Shown here: piece after piece, positions 43,163 through 51,815 of the stretch
Layout: each line of letters opens with the position of its first letter
How positions within the stretch are numbered: the stretch's first letter is position 1
From: Pelolinea submarina
GTDB taxonomy: Bacteria > Chloroflexota > Anaerolineae > Anaerolineales > Anaerolineaceae
Reading direction: 5' to 3'
Assembly: GCF_003966975.1 (NCBI RefSeq)
Contig: NZ_AP018437.1
Location: forward strand, 992,001 to 1,056,000
DNA: 64,000 nucleotides
Position numbers and translations under genes: made by a program
Notes under the pieces: generated by a model
Told to the model about the DNA's origin: nothing
Database searches by the model: none
Seen by the model: the letters and a program-made list of their open reading frames with translations, nothing else

Positions 43163-44815
43163 TTACTTGGAAAGAACCGGAACTGCGCTGATTTGTTCTG
43201 CCAGCCAGGTTTTAACTTTCCCAAAATCCATGGGCCGTGCGTAGAGATAGCCCTGAATGTAATCGACACCCAGTTTGCGCAGCATTTCGGCGGTTTCGGC
43301 TTCTTCAATGCCTTCCGCGATGGTTTTAATATTCAGATTCCGACCGAGGCTGATGACTCCGGAGACTATCTTTTGGTTGATCCTGTTTTCTGAAAAATTG
43401 TCGAAGAATACCTTATCCAGCTTGATGGAATCAATGTGAACTTTGGAGATAGTCTCGATGGTGGTGTTGCCGGTACCGAAATCGTCGATACTGATTTGGA
43501 TTCCCATTTCGTGCAGGTGTTCCAGGTTATGCAGGATTTCCGCATAATCCATTAACAAACCACGCTCCGTGATCTCGAATACCAATAAACTGGGTGGAAT
43601 GTTGTTACTCTGCAGGATTTTTTCAATTTGTCTGCTGAATGTTTCGCGCTGCAAATTGGCCACGGATATATTAACTGCCAGACGTAGATCACGGTCGATG
43701 CTTTGAAGTTCCATTAATTTATCGACATTTTCCTCGACAACCCAATAGGTCAATTTATTGATGAAGGTGGTGGACTCCAGAGAGTAGATGAAATCTTGCG
43801 GCGGAATTGGACCGTATTTAGGGTGTTGCCAGCGCAAGAGAGCTTCCAATGTGTCCGTAACTTTGGTGTTCGCATCTACGATGGGCTGATATTGAAAGTG
43901 AATCTGTTTATTCTTCAAAGCCTCATTCAACTCGCAGATCAGCGGAAGGATGAAGAAAGCCGGTTGTTTTATTTCGGAGAAATAGGAGATGGGTTTAATA
44001 GTTTTTCGTGATTCTTCCAACGCAAACAGGGCATTTTTGACTAACTCATCGGCAGTCTTCCCGTCACGCGGCCCGGTGGCGATGCCGATGATCAGCTCGC
44101 ATACAACCGGGATGCCCATACTTTCCACGGGATGTTCAAAGAAGTCGATAATATTGGCGGCATATTTTTCAATGTCAGATCCTGAGGAGACCCCCAGAAT
44201 ACCAATTTCAAGCGAGTATAAAGGAATGTCTTCAGGTAGTTTATCCTGCAAGATTTTCAAAAGTTGGTTAATTAGATCATCATATACCTCATAACCAAGC
44301 AGTGAGGTGATCTTATCCTTGTTTTTAATCTCAATCAGTGCGACGGAACACTGATTTCCCTGCCGCAGCCCTGCGTCGATGCGCTGAAAGAAACCATCCC
44401 GATCCTGAATTCCTGTGTACGGATCAACAGCCATTATGCTGGCATTCCGGTAAGAAAAACGCAGCGCACGGGATTTGATATAACCGGAAAAGCCGCCTGT
44501 GAAAGCCATGACAGCTGAAACCAACAACCAATTAACAGAATGCCAGGGTATTGTGAATGAGTCTCCTGTGACAAAGGAAGGCCCCAATAAAATTGCTCCT
44601 ATCAGGCCAAAAAAAACGCCAATCCATTGTTCGAAAATCAACCCGGCAATCATTACAGGTAAAAACATAATGTTGATACTGGCTATCCGACTTTCGGGAT
44701 TGGTGTATGCAGCGGTGGCAATGGTAAACTGCAGCAGTATCAATAACATCAAAATGGCAAGTCTCTTATAATCCGAGGAAAATTGCCCACTTATATTTTT
44801 AAAAGATTCTTTCAT
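43163..44815 (-). CDS. Membrane-bound degenerate GGDEF - EAL cyclic-di-GMP phosphodiesterase
   Basis: A 550-residue protein: four to five membrane helices (~20-115), a GGDEF-like domain (~130-275) that has lost its GG[DE]EF motif (LEIGILGVSS at that place), and an intact EAL domain (~290-540). The EAL catalytic set is visible: LEALLRW, AVNISVANL, FEITERG, IDDFGTGNT, KLDKVFF, AEGIEE and QGYLYARP. It should hydrolyse c-di-GMP, with the degenerate domain serving as a sensor or GTP-binding module. The gene is convergent with the PfkB gene and divergent from the aroE-family gene. Confidence 0.9.
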   Translation of the reverse strand: MKESFKNISGQFSSDYKRLAILMLLILLQFTIATAAYTNPESRIASINIMFLPVMIAGLIFEQWIGVFFGLIGAILLGPSFVTGDSFTIPWHSVNWLLVSAVMAFTGGFSGYIKSRALRFSYRNASIMAVDPYTGIQDRDGFFQRIDAGLRQGNQCSVALIEIKNKDKITSLLGYEVYDDLINQLLKILQDKLPEDIPLYSLEIGILGVSSGSDIEKYAANIIDFFEHPVESMGIPVVCELIIGIATGPRDGKTADELVKNALFALEESRKTIKPISYFSEIKQPAFFILPLICELNEALKNKQIHFQYQPIVDANTKVTDTLEALLRWQHPKYGPIPPQDFIYSLESTTFINKLTYWVVEENVDKLMELQSIDRDLRLAVNISVANLQRETFSRQIEKILQSNNIPPSLLVFEITERGLLMDYAEILHNLEHLHEMGIQISIDDFGTGNTTIETISKVHIDSIKLDKVFFDNFSENRINQKIVSGVISLGRNLNIKTIAEGIEEAETAEMLRKLGVDYIQGYLYARPMDFGKVKTWLAEQISAVPVLSK

Positions 44816-44967
44816 TGCTTAGATATCCAATCCCATATAAAAAATTTACACTTTATGATTATTTTAGGAAAATTAACCGCGAAAATGTGTCAGAGCAAGA
44901 TTAGAATTAATCAGAGAGAATCCTTTCATTTCGCTATAATGGATATTATTAAAAGGAGAAGACATTC

Positions 44968-45822
44968 ATGGGTAAAAATTATCGATCCGAACTGGTGGGT
45001 GTGTTTGGCTGCCCAATTGACGAAAACCCGACCGGTGTGATGGAAGAAGCCGGTTTCGCGGCCAGGGGGTTGGATTTCCGTTATATCACTATCAAAGTCA
45101 ATGAGGGTGACTTGGGTGCGGCCATGCAGGGGCTGCGTGCCATGAATATGCGCGGTATCAACCTGACCATTCCGCACAAGGTTGAAGTGTTGAAATATCT
45201 GGACGAATTATCTGAAGCGGCTGAGATCATCGGAGCAGTCAACGTGGTGGTCAACAATGCCGGCAAGCTGTGGGGCGAGAACACCGACGGCAAGGGTTTT
45301 CTGACTTCGCTGAAGGACGCGGGTGTTTCCCCGCAGGGCAAGACAGTCATGATTCTGGGCGCGGGCGGCGCGGCACGCGCCATCAGCGTGGAATGCGCGC
45401 TGGCCGGTGCTGCCAAAATCATCATTGCCAACCGGGATTCCCGGCGCGGGCAGGCTTTGGTGGACTTGTTAAAGGAAAAGACCCCTGTGGCAGTGGAATA
45501 TATCCCCTGGCAGGGCGCCATCGTTGTGCCGCAGGGCACGCATATCCTGGTCAATGCCACTTCGGTAGGGTTGTTCCCCCATGTGGATCAGAAACCGGAG
45601 ATTGATTACGACACCATCACAGCCGACATGGTGGTGACGGATGTGATCTTCAACGATCCCAACAGCCTGTTTCTGCAGGCAGCCGCGGCGCGCGGCGCAC
45701 AGACCATCAATGGGTTGGGTATGCTGGTCAACCAGGGCGCGGTCAATTTCACCCTGTGGACCGGCGAGGAAGCGCCGCTGGAAATTATGACAGAGGCGTT
45801 GAAGCGCGAATTTGGGTTGTGA
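44968..45822 (+). CDS. Shikimate-dehydrogenase-family oxidoreductase (AroE-like, atypical substrate motif)
   Basis: A 284-residue protein with AroE-family blocks: GINLTIPHKVEV (catalytic Lys), GAVNVVV, GENTDGKGF (catalytic Asp), the nucleotide loop GAGGAARA, NATSVGLFP and NGLGMLVNQGAVNF. The N-terminal motif that binds the shikimate carboxylate, normally HSKSP, reads ENPTG, so the two serines are replaced by Asn and Thr. This marks a separate subfamily whose substrate may be shikimate, quinate or something else. No other shikimate-pathway gene is nearby. AGGAGAAGAC precedes the ATG, and a terminator follows. Confidence 0.85.
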   Translation: MGKNYRSELVGVFGCPIDENPTGVMEEAGFAARGLDFRYITIKVNEGDLGAAMQGLRAMNMRGINLTIPHKVEVLKYLDELSEAAEIIGAVNVVVNNAGKLWGENTDGKGFLTSLKDAGVSPQGKTVMILGAGGAARAISVECALAGAAKIIIANRDSRRGQALVDLLKEKTPVAVEYIPWQGAIVVPQGTHILVNATSVGLFPHVDQKPEIDYDTITADMVVTDVIFNDPNSLFLQAAAARGAQTINGLGMLVNQGAVNFTLWTGEEAPLEIMTEALKREFGL

Positions 45823-45853
45823 AAACCTGTTAGGAAACTGTGTAGAAAAAATG

Positions 45854-45878
45854 CCGCCTGGATTTTCCGGGCGGTTTT
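45854..45878 (+). terminator. Rho-independent terminator after the aroE-like gene
   Basis: An 8-bp stem with one G-U pair (45854-45861 with 45867-45874), a 5-base loop and a TTTT run. Confidence 0.7.
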
Positions 45879-45920
45879 ACTTAAATGATGACTCTAACTT
45901 ATTAAAAAGCCCCGGTACCA

Positions 45921-45949
45921 CTGACGCGTACGGGCACTTCGGGTAGAAT
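45921..45949 (+). promoter_or_regulatory. Candidate promoter of the ABC exporter gene
   Basis: CTGACG (45921-45926) and TAGAAT (45944-45949) with exact 17-base spacing, 46 bases upstream of the start codon. Confidence 0.5.
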
Positions 45950-45994
45950 GAGCCCATTCGGATTAACAGGTATTCATGTTTGGAGGTTTTTCCT

Positions 45995-47749
45995 TTGAAG
46001 TCTTTCCGCTTTGTATATCAATATTTGCGTAAATACAGCGCTCCGCTGGTTGTGACAATCGTCAGTATGCTGCTGCTGGTGGGGGTTCAGTTGATCGGCC
46101 CCTGGCTGGTCAAGCAAATGGTGGCGATTGTCTCCTCGCCCGGTTTGGCGCAAAGCGATATGCTACAGATCACCCACCTGGCCCTTTTGGCGCTGGGCGT
46201 TTACCTGCTGCGCATCCTATTCCAGTACCTGCGCAGCTACATGGCGCATATTGCCGGTTGGGGCGTGGTTGCGGACGTGCGGCTGAAGTTATACGAGCAC
46301 GTGCAGCGCCTTTCACTGCGATTTTACGAGAACACCCAGACCGGCGACTTAATGTCGCAGATGGTCAATGATACCGATCTGCTGGAGAACCTGATCGCGC
46401 ATGCTATTCCAGACCTGACCGCCAACGTGCTGACGCTGGTGGGTGTGCTGGCCATCCTGTTCAGCATCAACGCGCCGCTGGCGCTGTTGAGCATGATCCC
46501 GGTGCCGTTGATTATCCTGACCATGCAGGGTTTTAACAAGTTCGTCAATCCGGCTTTCCGCGAACGGCAGCGCAAATTGGGCGAGCTGAACGCAGTCCTG
46601 AACGATAACCTGTCGGGCGTGCGCGAGATCCAAGCTTTCTCACGCGAGGACCTGGAAGTGGTGCGCATGAACGACCACGTCGACCAGTACCGCACTGCGC
46701 AGATGCATGCGCTGCGCCTGATGGCGACCTTTCACCCCTTGATTGAATTTGCTTCCTCGCTGGGCACCATCGTGCTGATCTATTTCGGCGGCAAGTTCGT
46801 GCTGGGCCAAACCCTGGCGGTGGACGGTTTGGTGGCTTTTTTCCTGTATCTGGAACAGCTCTACCAGCCCATTCGCGAAATGAGCAAAGTCTGGGAAAAC
46901 GTACAGCAGGCCCTGGCCGGAGCGCAGCGCGTCAACCAACTGTTCAACGAAGCCCCCAATATTGTGGAAAAACCGGACGCGATCGACTTGCCGCTGGAAG
47001 GCGCCAAGGAAATTCAATTGCGTAATGTCAGCTTCCAGTACGACGCCGGCATTCCGGTGTTGGATAATATCAACCTGACCATCCCGGCCGGTAAAGTGGT
47101 GGCGCTGGTTGGACCGACCGGCGTGGGCAAGACCACCCTGGCCAACCTGATCCCGCGTTTCTACGACGTCAGCGCTGGTTCGCTTTCCATCGACGGCCGT
47201 GACGTACGCGACTTGAGCCTGAAGAGCATCCGCCAGCAGATCAGTATCGTGCTGCAGAACGTGTTCCTGTTCCACGGCACGGTGCGTGAGAATATTCTGT
47301 TCGGGCGCCAGAACGCCAGCCAGGAAGAGATGATCCAGGCCGCCAGGGTTGCCAACGCGCACGATTTCATCTGCGAATTGCCGGATGGCTACGATACGAT
47401 GATTGGCGAGCGCGGTGTGAAACTGTCCGGCGGGCAGCGCCAACGTATCGCCATCGCGCGCACGGTCTTGAAGGACGCGCCCATCCTGATCCTGGACGAA
47501 GCCACTTCTTCAGTGGATACCGAAACCGAGCTGCTCATTCAACAGGCGCTGGATCAGTTGATGGAAGGGCGTACAGTCATCATCATCGCGCACCGCCTAT
47601 CCACCATCCACAACGCCGATCTGATCGTGGTGCTGGAAGGCAGTCACGTTGTGGAGCAGGGCACACACCGGGAGTTGATGAAAGCCAATGGCCTGTATAA
47701 GCGCCTGGTCGATGTACAGTTCAACACGGATATCGTCGCCAACGTTTAA
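45995..47749 (+). CDS. ABC exporter, fused membrane and ATPase domains
   Basis: A 584-residue half-transporter of the MsbA/LmrA type. The membrane domain (~1-310) has six spans and RLSLRFYENTQTGDLMSQMVND (coupling region). The ATPase (~335-575) has Walker A GPTGVGKTT, Q-loop, signature LSGGQRQRIAIAR, Walker B ILILDEATSSVD and the switch His in IIAHRLST. It should dimerise and export a lipid, drug or peptide. The TTG at 45995 is chosen since GGAGG sits 8 bases before it. Confidence 0.92.
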   Translation: MKSFRFVYQYLRKYSAPLVVTIVSMLLLVGVQLIGPWLVKQMVAIVSSPGLAQSDMLQITHLALLALGVYLLRILFQYLRSYMAHIAGWGVVADVRLKLYEHVQRLSLRFYENTQTGDLMSQMVNDTDLLENLIAHAIPDLTANVLTLVGVLAILFSINAPLALLSMIPVPLIILTMQGFNKFVNPAFRERQRKLGELNAVLNDNLSGVREIQAFSREDLEVVRMNDHVDQYRTAQMHALRLMATFHPLIEFASSLGTIVLIYFGGKFVLGQTLAVDGLVAFFLYLEQLYQPIREMSKVWENVQQALAGAQRVNQLFNEAPNIVEKPDAIDLPLEGAKEIQLRNVSFQYDAGIPVLDNINLTIPAGKVVALVGPTGVGKTTLANLIPRFYDVSAGSLSIDGRDVRDLSLKSIRQQISIVLQNVFLFHGTVRENILFGRQNASQEEMIQAARVANAHDFICELPDGYDTMIGERGVKLSGGQRQRIAIARTVLKDAPILILDEATSSVDTETELLIQQALDQLMEGRTVIIIAHRLSTIHNADLIVVLEGSHVVEQGTHRELMKANGLYKRLVDVQFNTDIVANV

Positions 47750-47783
47750 TAATTTGTCCTTGACACCTTCTGAAACACGCACT

Positions 47784-47813
47784 AAAATGCATATAACCGC
47801 ATAAAAATGCATA
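47784..47813 (+). promoter_or_regulatory. Two direct repeats upstream of the DeoR gene (candidate operator)
   Basis: AAAATGCATA occurs at 47784-47793 and 47804-47813, exactly 20 bases apart (two helical turns), just before the DeoR-family gene. This suggests a binding site for that regulator. Confidence 0.45.
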
Positions 47814-47825
47814 AAAGAAGGAACC

Positions 47826-48593
47826 ATGGCTGTAATCGATTTACCTCAGGAAAGACGTGAAATGATGCTGCGCGAGCTGCGCCGTAAGGGCAAGCTGGTA
47901 GCGGCTGAATTGAGCGCAGAGTACGGCGTATCGGAAGATACCATCCGGCGCGACCTGGGTGAGCTGGCGAGCGCCGGTTTGCTCAAGCGTGTGCACGGTG
48001 GGGCACTGCCCCTGACCCCCAGCAACATGCCGTATTACGAACGTGACAAATGTAAACAGGCGGTCAAAAACGAATTGGCTATAGCAGCCAGCCAATTGGT
48101 TAAAGACGATCAATTGATTCTGATTGGCGGGGGCACCACTACAGCGGAAATTGCCCGCAACCTGCCCATCAACCTGCGCGCTACGGTGGTGACCACCAGC
48201 CCGCTGATAGCGCTTTACCTGGCCGAATATGCGCACATAGAGATTATCATGGTAGGCGGCCGCATCAACAAACGCGAGCTGGTCACCAGCGATGCGGAGG
48301 CCACGGCCAAGATCCGCTGTTTTCAGGCAGACCTGTGCTTCCTGGGTGTGTGCGGCGTGCATCCCGAAGTGGGTATCACCAGCACGCTGTACGAGGAAGT
48401 AGACCTGGTGCGCGCGCTGATCGAACAATCCGGTGAGGTAGTCGCCACCGTGACGGCGGATAAACTGGGCGCAATCGCGCCATACGTGGTGGCCTCGGCG
48501 GATAATATCACACACATCATCACCGAAAAACAAGTACCGCAGGAAAACCTGGCACCTTACCGCGCGCTTGGCATTGAAGTGATCCAGGCTTAA
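47826..48593 (+). CDS. DeoR-family transcription regulator
   Basis: A 255-residue regulator. The N-terminal helix-turn-helix has the DeoR signature (ELSAEYGVSEDTIRRDLGEL ending in VHGGA). The C-terminal sugar-phosphate-sensing domain has LIGGGTTTAEIA, TTSPLIALYL and a FLGVCGVHPEVGIT block. AAGAAGGAACC provides the ribosome site. It lies before an MFS transporter and a HAD phosphatase in the same direction, a usual sugar uptake arrangement, and probably controls them and itself. Confidence 0.92.
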   Translation: MAVIDLPQERREMMLRELRRKGKLVAAELSAEYGVSEDTIRRDLGELASAGLLKRVHGGALPLTPSNMPYYERDKCKQAVKNELAIAASQLVKDDQLILIGGGTTTAEIARNLPINLRATVVTTSPLIALYLAEYAHIEIIMVGGRINKRELVTSDAEATAKIRCFQADLCFLGVCGVHPEVGITSTLYEEVDLVRALIEQSGEVVATVTADKLGAIAPYVVASADNITHIITEKQVPQENLAPYRALGIEVIQA

Positions 48594-48644
48594 GCGCGCT
48601 GAATTTAATTAATCAAAATCTGAACCAACCAAGAGGAAAACAAT

Positions 48645-49817
48645 ATGCAAAAATATTTTTCAGGGGGTAAAGCACAACTGGCCGTTTTGGCGGCTTTCTT
48701 CGCGAATGGGGCTATGATGGCGACCTGGGTGGCGCGTATCCCATTTGTTCAATCCCATTTGGGAATGAGCAAGGGAACATTGGGAGTCGTGCTGCTGGGC
48801 CTTTCTTTTGGGGTGCTGACTGCGCTTTCGCTTACGGGTGGGTTGATCGCGCGATACGGCAGCCCCAGGGTGACGCTGGCGGGAGCATTGGGCATGGGGT
48901 TGATGCTCCCGCTGCTGCTCTTGGCGCCCAGTGCATGGGCGTTGTTTGTGGTGCTATTTGTGTTCAGCGCTTTCATGAGTTCTATGGACGTTGCCATGAA
49001 CGAACAGGCCGTGTTGGTGGAACATCAAAACGGGCGGGTAATGATGTCCTCTTTTCACGCTTTCTACAGCATCGGCGCGTTGACCGGCTCGTTGATCAGC
49101 GCCGGTGTAGCCGACTTGGCCGGTTTTTCGCCTGTGCTGCACGCGGCTTTGGCCGGATTGATCTTCGGCGGCAGCATGCTGCTGTGTTTCCCGCACTTCA
49201 TCCCGGCCGTACCTGAAAAGGAACGCCAGCCGGTCGCCTTCCGCTTGCCGGAACGGGCGGTGTGGTTGATTGGCTTCATGGCCTTTTGCGCCGCGGTGAC
49301 CGAGGGCGCCATGGCGGATTGGAGCGGGGTATATCTGATCGACATCTTCCGTACGGACGCCGGTTTCGCGGCTTTAGGCTACGCGGCTTTCTCGTTGACC
49401 ATGACTGCCGGGCGCTTGCTGGGCGACACCATTTCGAATTGGCGTACACCGGCTTTCATCGTTCGCTTAAGCGGCCTGGCTGCCGCGTTGGGGCTGCTGG
49501 TGTTGGTGTTCTCACCCAGCGCGCCGCTCTCCATTGTCGGTTTCGGCATGGTAGGACTGGGACTGTCCAACGTGATCCCGCTGCTGTACCGCGCGGGCGG
49601 CAACCTGCCCGGCATTTCGGCGGGCGTGGGCATTGCGGGCGTGGCCAGCATTGGGTACAGCGGATCATTGATTGGCCCGCCGGTCATTGGATTTGTAGCC
49701 GAGCATGCTTCCCTGCGTGTTTCCTTTTTATTAGTGGCACTGTTGGTCGGTTCGCTGTTTATCAGCGGCCGGCGTGTCGAGGTCCAAACAGAATCTATAT
49801 CATCGCAAGAGGATTAA
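48645..49817 (+). CDS. Major facilitator superfamily transporter
   Basis: A 390-residue transporter with twelve hydrophobic segments in two halves. WVARIPFVQSHLGMSKGTLG between helices 1 and 2 and GGLIARYGSPRVTL in the helix 2-3 loop are the usual MFS features, and a MADWSGVYLID segment opens the second half. It resembles the YbjJ/fucose-permease-like group. The following HAD gene starts one base after its stop. The substrate is unknown; a sugar is suggested by the DeoR gene upstream. Confidence 0.9.
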   Translation: MQKYFSGGKAQLAVLAAFFANGAMMATWVARIPFVQSHLGMSKGTLGVVLLGLSFGVLTALSLTGGLIARYGSPRVTLAGALGMGLMLPLLLLAPSAWALFVVLFVFSAFMSSMDVAMNEQAVLVEHQNGRVMMSSFHAFYSIGALTGSLISAGVADLAGFSPVLHAALAGLIFGGSMLLCFPHFIPAVPEKERQPVAFRLPERAVWLIGFMAFCAAVTEGAMADWSGVYLIDIFRTDAGFAALGYAAFSLTMTAGRLLGDTISNWRTPAFIVRLSGLAAALGLLVLVFSPSAPLSIVGFGMVGLGLSNVIPLLYRAGGNLPGISAGVGIAGVASIGYSGSLIGPPVIGFVAEHASLRVSFLLVALLVGSLFISGRRVEVQTESISSQED

Positions 49818-49818
49818 C

Positions 49819-50445
49819 ATGAATCAAGAAAAAAAGAGCAAAACCCCTGCCATCGTATTCGACCTGGGCGGCGTGCTGATTGACTGGAATCCGCGCTACC
49901 TGTTCCGCAAGTTATTCGATGGAGATGAAGAACGCGTGGAGCGGTTTCTGGCGGAAGTCTGCCCGCAGAGCTGGAATGTGCAAATGGACAGCGGCTATCC
50001 TTTCAAGAAGGCGATTGAAGAACGCTGCCTGCTATTCCCGGACCAGGCGCAATACCTGCATGCCTACTGGGAGCGCTGGGATGAGACCATCAGCGGGGAC
50101 ATTCCCGACACGGTGAAAATCCTGGCTGAACTGCGTGAAGCCGGCTATCCTTTATACGTGCTGAGTAATTGGTCGGCCGAGTCCTTCGCGCGCGTACGCG
50201 CCAAATTCCCCTTCCTGGACTGGTTCGATGACATGGTTATCTCCGGCCAGATTGGACTGACCAAACCGAATAAAGAGATATTTGATTACCTGCTCGAAAA
50301 GGTCGGCCTCCCGGCAGGGGAGTGCCTGTTCATCGACGACCGGAACGAGAATACCGAAGCGGCAGAGCAGTTCGGTTTCCAGACGGTATTGTTTACTTCG
50401 CCGGAGGAATTTAAATCCTACCTGATCGACAGGAAAATTCTTTAG
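49819..50445 (+). CDS. HAD-superfamily hydrolase (IA type)
   Basis: A 208-residue phosphatase: motif I IVFDLGGVLIDWN (nucleophile Asp), motif II VLSNWS, motif III Lys in TKPNKEIFDYL, motif IV IDDRNENTEAA, with a helical cap between I and II. It resembles YihX-type sugar-1-phosphate phosphatases. The start at 49819 has AGAGG upstream and follows the MFS gene by one base, so the two are probably co-translated. It ends one base from the convergent CAP-protein gene. Confidence 0.92.
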   Translation: MNQEKKSKTPAIVFDLGGVLIDWNPRYLFRKLFDGDEERVERFLAEVCPQSWNVQMDSGYPFKKAIEERCLLFPDQAQYLHAYWERWDETISGDIPDTVKILAELREAGYPLYVLSNWSAESFARVRAKFPFLDWFDDMVISGQIGLTKPNKEIFDYLLEKVGLPAGECLFIDDRNENTEAAEQFGFQTVLFTSPEEFKSYLIDRKIL

Positions 50446-50446
50446 C

Positions 50447-51487
50447 CTATTTTCTCGGTGTCGAGAAATACAGCATAGCGGCCAATCCCAAACCGGAGAC
50501 TACCAGCAGCAGGATGCCCAGTGTGCGGGTATTCCAAACACTGCGAGCGGATTCCGCCTGCGCGGTGGGGCTGGCGCCCGGCGTGAGAGTAGGTTGGGGA
50601 GTGAGCGTGGCCGTGTAGATGGTGGCTGTTGGCTGGGGAGTGGCTTCGGCATTGGAACTCTCGCCTACTGCGGTTGCTGCCGGTGTTTCCCCTTCGCCCG
50701 GCACCTGCGCAGTGCTGCCGGCGGGCGCGATGACCAGTTCCTGGTCGGTCCAAATGGTGTTGTCGTCAGCGGCCATACCGTTCAACTCGCGCAATTGCTC
50801 GACGGTTATGCCGTAGGCATCCGCGATGGAAATCAGGGATTGGCCGTACAACACGGTATGCACGATCGAACCGTCCGCCTGCGGGGTGGCGACCGTTACA
50901 CCGTAAATGTAGTTGGACACATCCGCCGTGGGGGCTACGCTGGCATCGCCGGAAGCGGTCGAACCGGAACTGTCCGGTACGGAACCGCCGGAGGATTGAC
51001 CCTCCACCAGACACAAGTCCAGTACGAACACATACAGACCGTTGCCGGATTTGGACACGCCGCCGCCGATATCGGTGTAGCGGTTGCCCCAGGAGTTCAG
51101 CATGACTTCCTGGTGGGTCCAGTCGCTCCATGAGCTGTACACCGCGTCGGAAACGCTGGAAGCCATGGCCCAGTTCTCGTCGCATTTAATTACTGCCCCG
51201 CCGCCGTAACCGGTCCAGCCAACGCGCATGGTTTCGTCGCTGCCGCCCGCGCCGATATGGCCGCCCTGGCCGGTCTGAACGATCCAGTCGGCGTGGGTCT
51301 GCGCGGCGGACATCACCAGCGAGTTGGTGCCGATAGCGTAATAACCGTTGGCCGCGCGATAGGCGTTGACCGCCGCAACCAGGTCGTAACCGGTGGGCGC
51401 GCTGTCATCGGCAGAAACGGGGGAAGTGCCCAGGCTGAGCATCAACGCCAGCCCAAGCAGAAGTAACGCAAATTTCGAAGTTCTCAC
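50447..51487 (-). CDS. Secreted CAP-domain protein with LysM domain and C-terminal membrane anchor
   Basis: A 346-residue exported protein: signal peptide (~1-26), a CAP/SCP domain (~34-170; VNAYRAANG, AQTHADWI, WTHQEVMLNSWGNRYTDIG), a Ser/Gly linker, a LysM domain (~212-258; HTVLYGQSLISIADAYGITV), a Thr/Pro-rich stretch (~270-315) and a final membrane helix ending FSTPRK. It likely sits at the cell surface and binds the wall glycan. The GTG start at 51487 has TATAAT only 6 bases upstream, so the mRNA may be leaderless. Function of bacterial CAP proteins is poorly known. Confidence 0.88.
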   Translation of the reverse strand: MRTSKFALLLLGLALMLSLGTSPVSADDSAPTGYDLVAAVNAYRAANGYYAIGTNSLVMSAAQTHADWIVQTGQGGHIGAGGSDETMRVGWTGYGGGAVIKCDENWAMASSVSDAVYSSWSDWTHQEVMLNSWGNRYTDIGGGVSKSGNGLYVFVLDLCLVEGQSSGGSVPDSSGSTASGDASVAPTADVSNYIYGVTVATPQADGSIVHTVLYGQSLISIADAYGITVEQLRELNGMAADDNTIWTDQELVIAPAGSTAQVPGEGETPAATAVGESSNAEATPQPTATIYTATLTPQPTLTPGASPTAQAESARSVWNTRTLGILLLVVSGLGLAAMLYFSTPRK

Positions 51488-51815
51488 GTCCCCATTATAA
51501 CCACAGCTTTGAGGTTTTTATGAAGCCCTTTGTAAGAATAAAATAAGCGCGTTTTGGGCTAAAATGACGGGTTTTGGCCGGTGCTGCGCTGATGAAAAGC
51601 AGGAAAAATCAGCCGATTTTGTCTACGCAACTGCTTTTGGTATTATCATAGGGGTGTTCGTCTTTTTACTCTTGCATGCATTTATCTGTAATTTTGAAAG
51701 CATTGGATGATAGCTCACATGCCGGAAAACGCACTTTTTTCAATCAACCGAATATCCGAATCCAGCCAATCAGTGGGTGGATTTTTTATTAATATCACTC
51801 AGGAGGTTTAACATA
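51488..51815. other. Divergent intergenic region before the GAPDH operon
   Basis: About 330 bases without a gene. TATAAT on the minus strand (51494-51499) serves the CAP gene. A small inverted repeat AAAATC/GATTTT lies near 51605-51620. AGGAGG at about 51801-51806 is the ribosome site for GAPDH. No clear plus-strand promoter pair was found. Confidence 0.4.
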
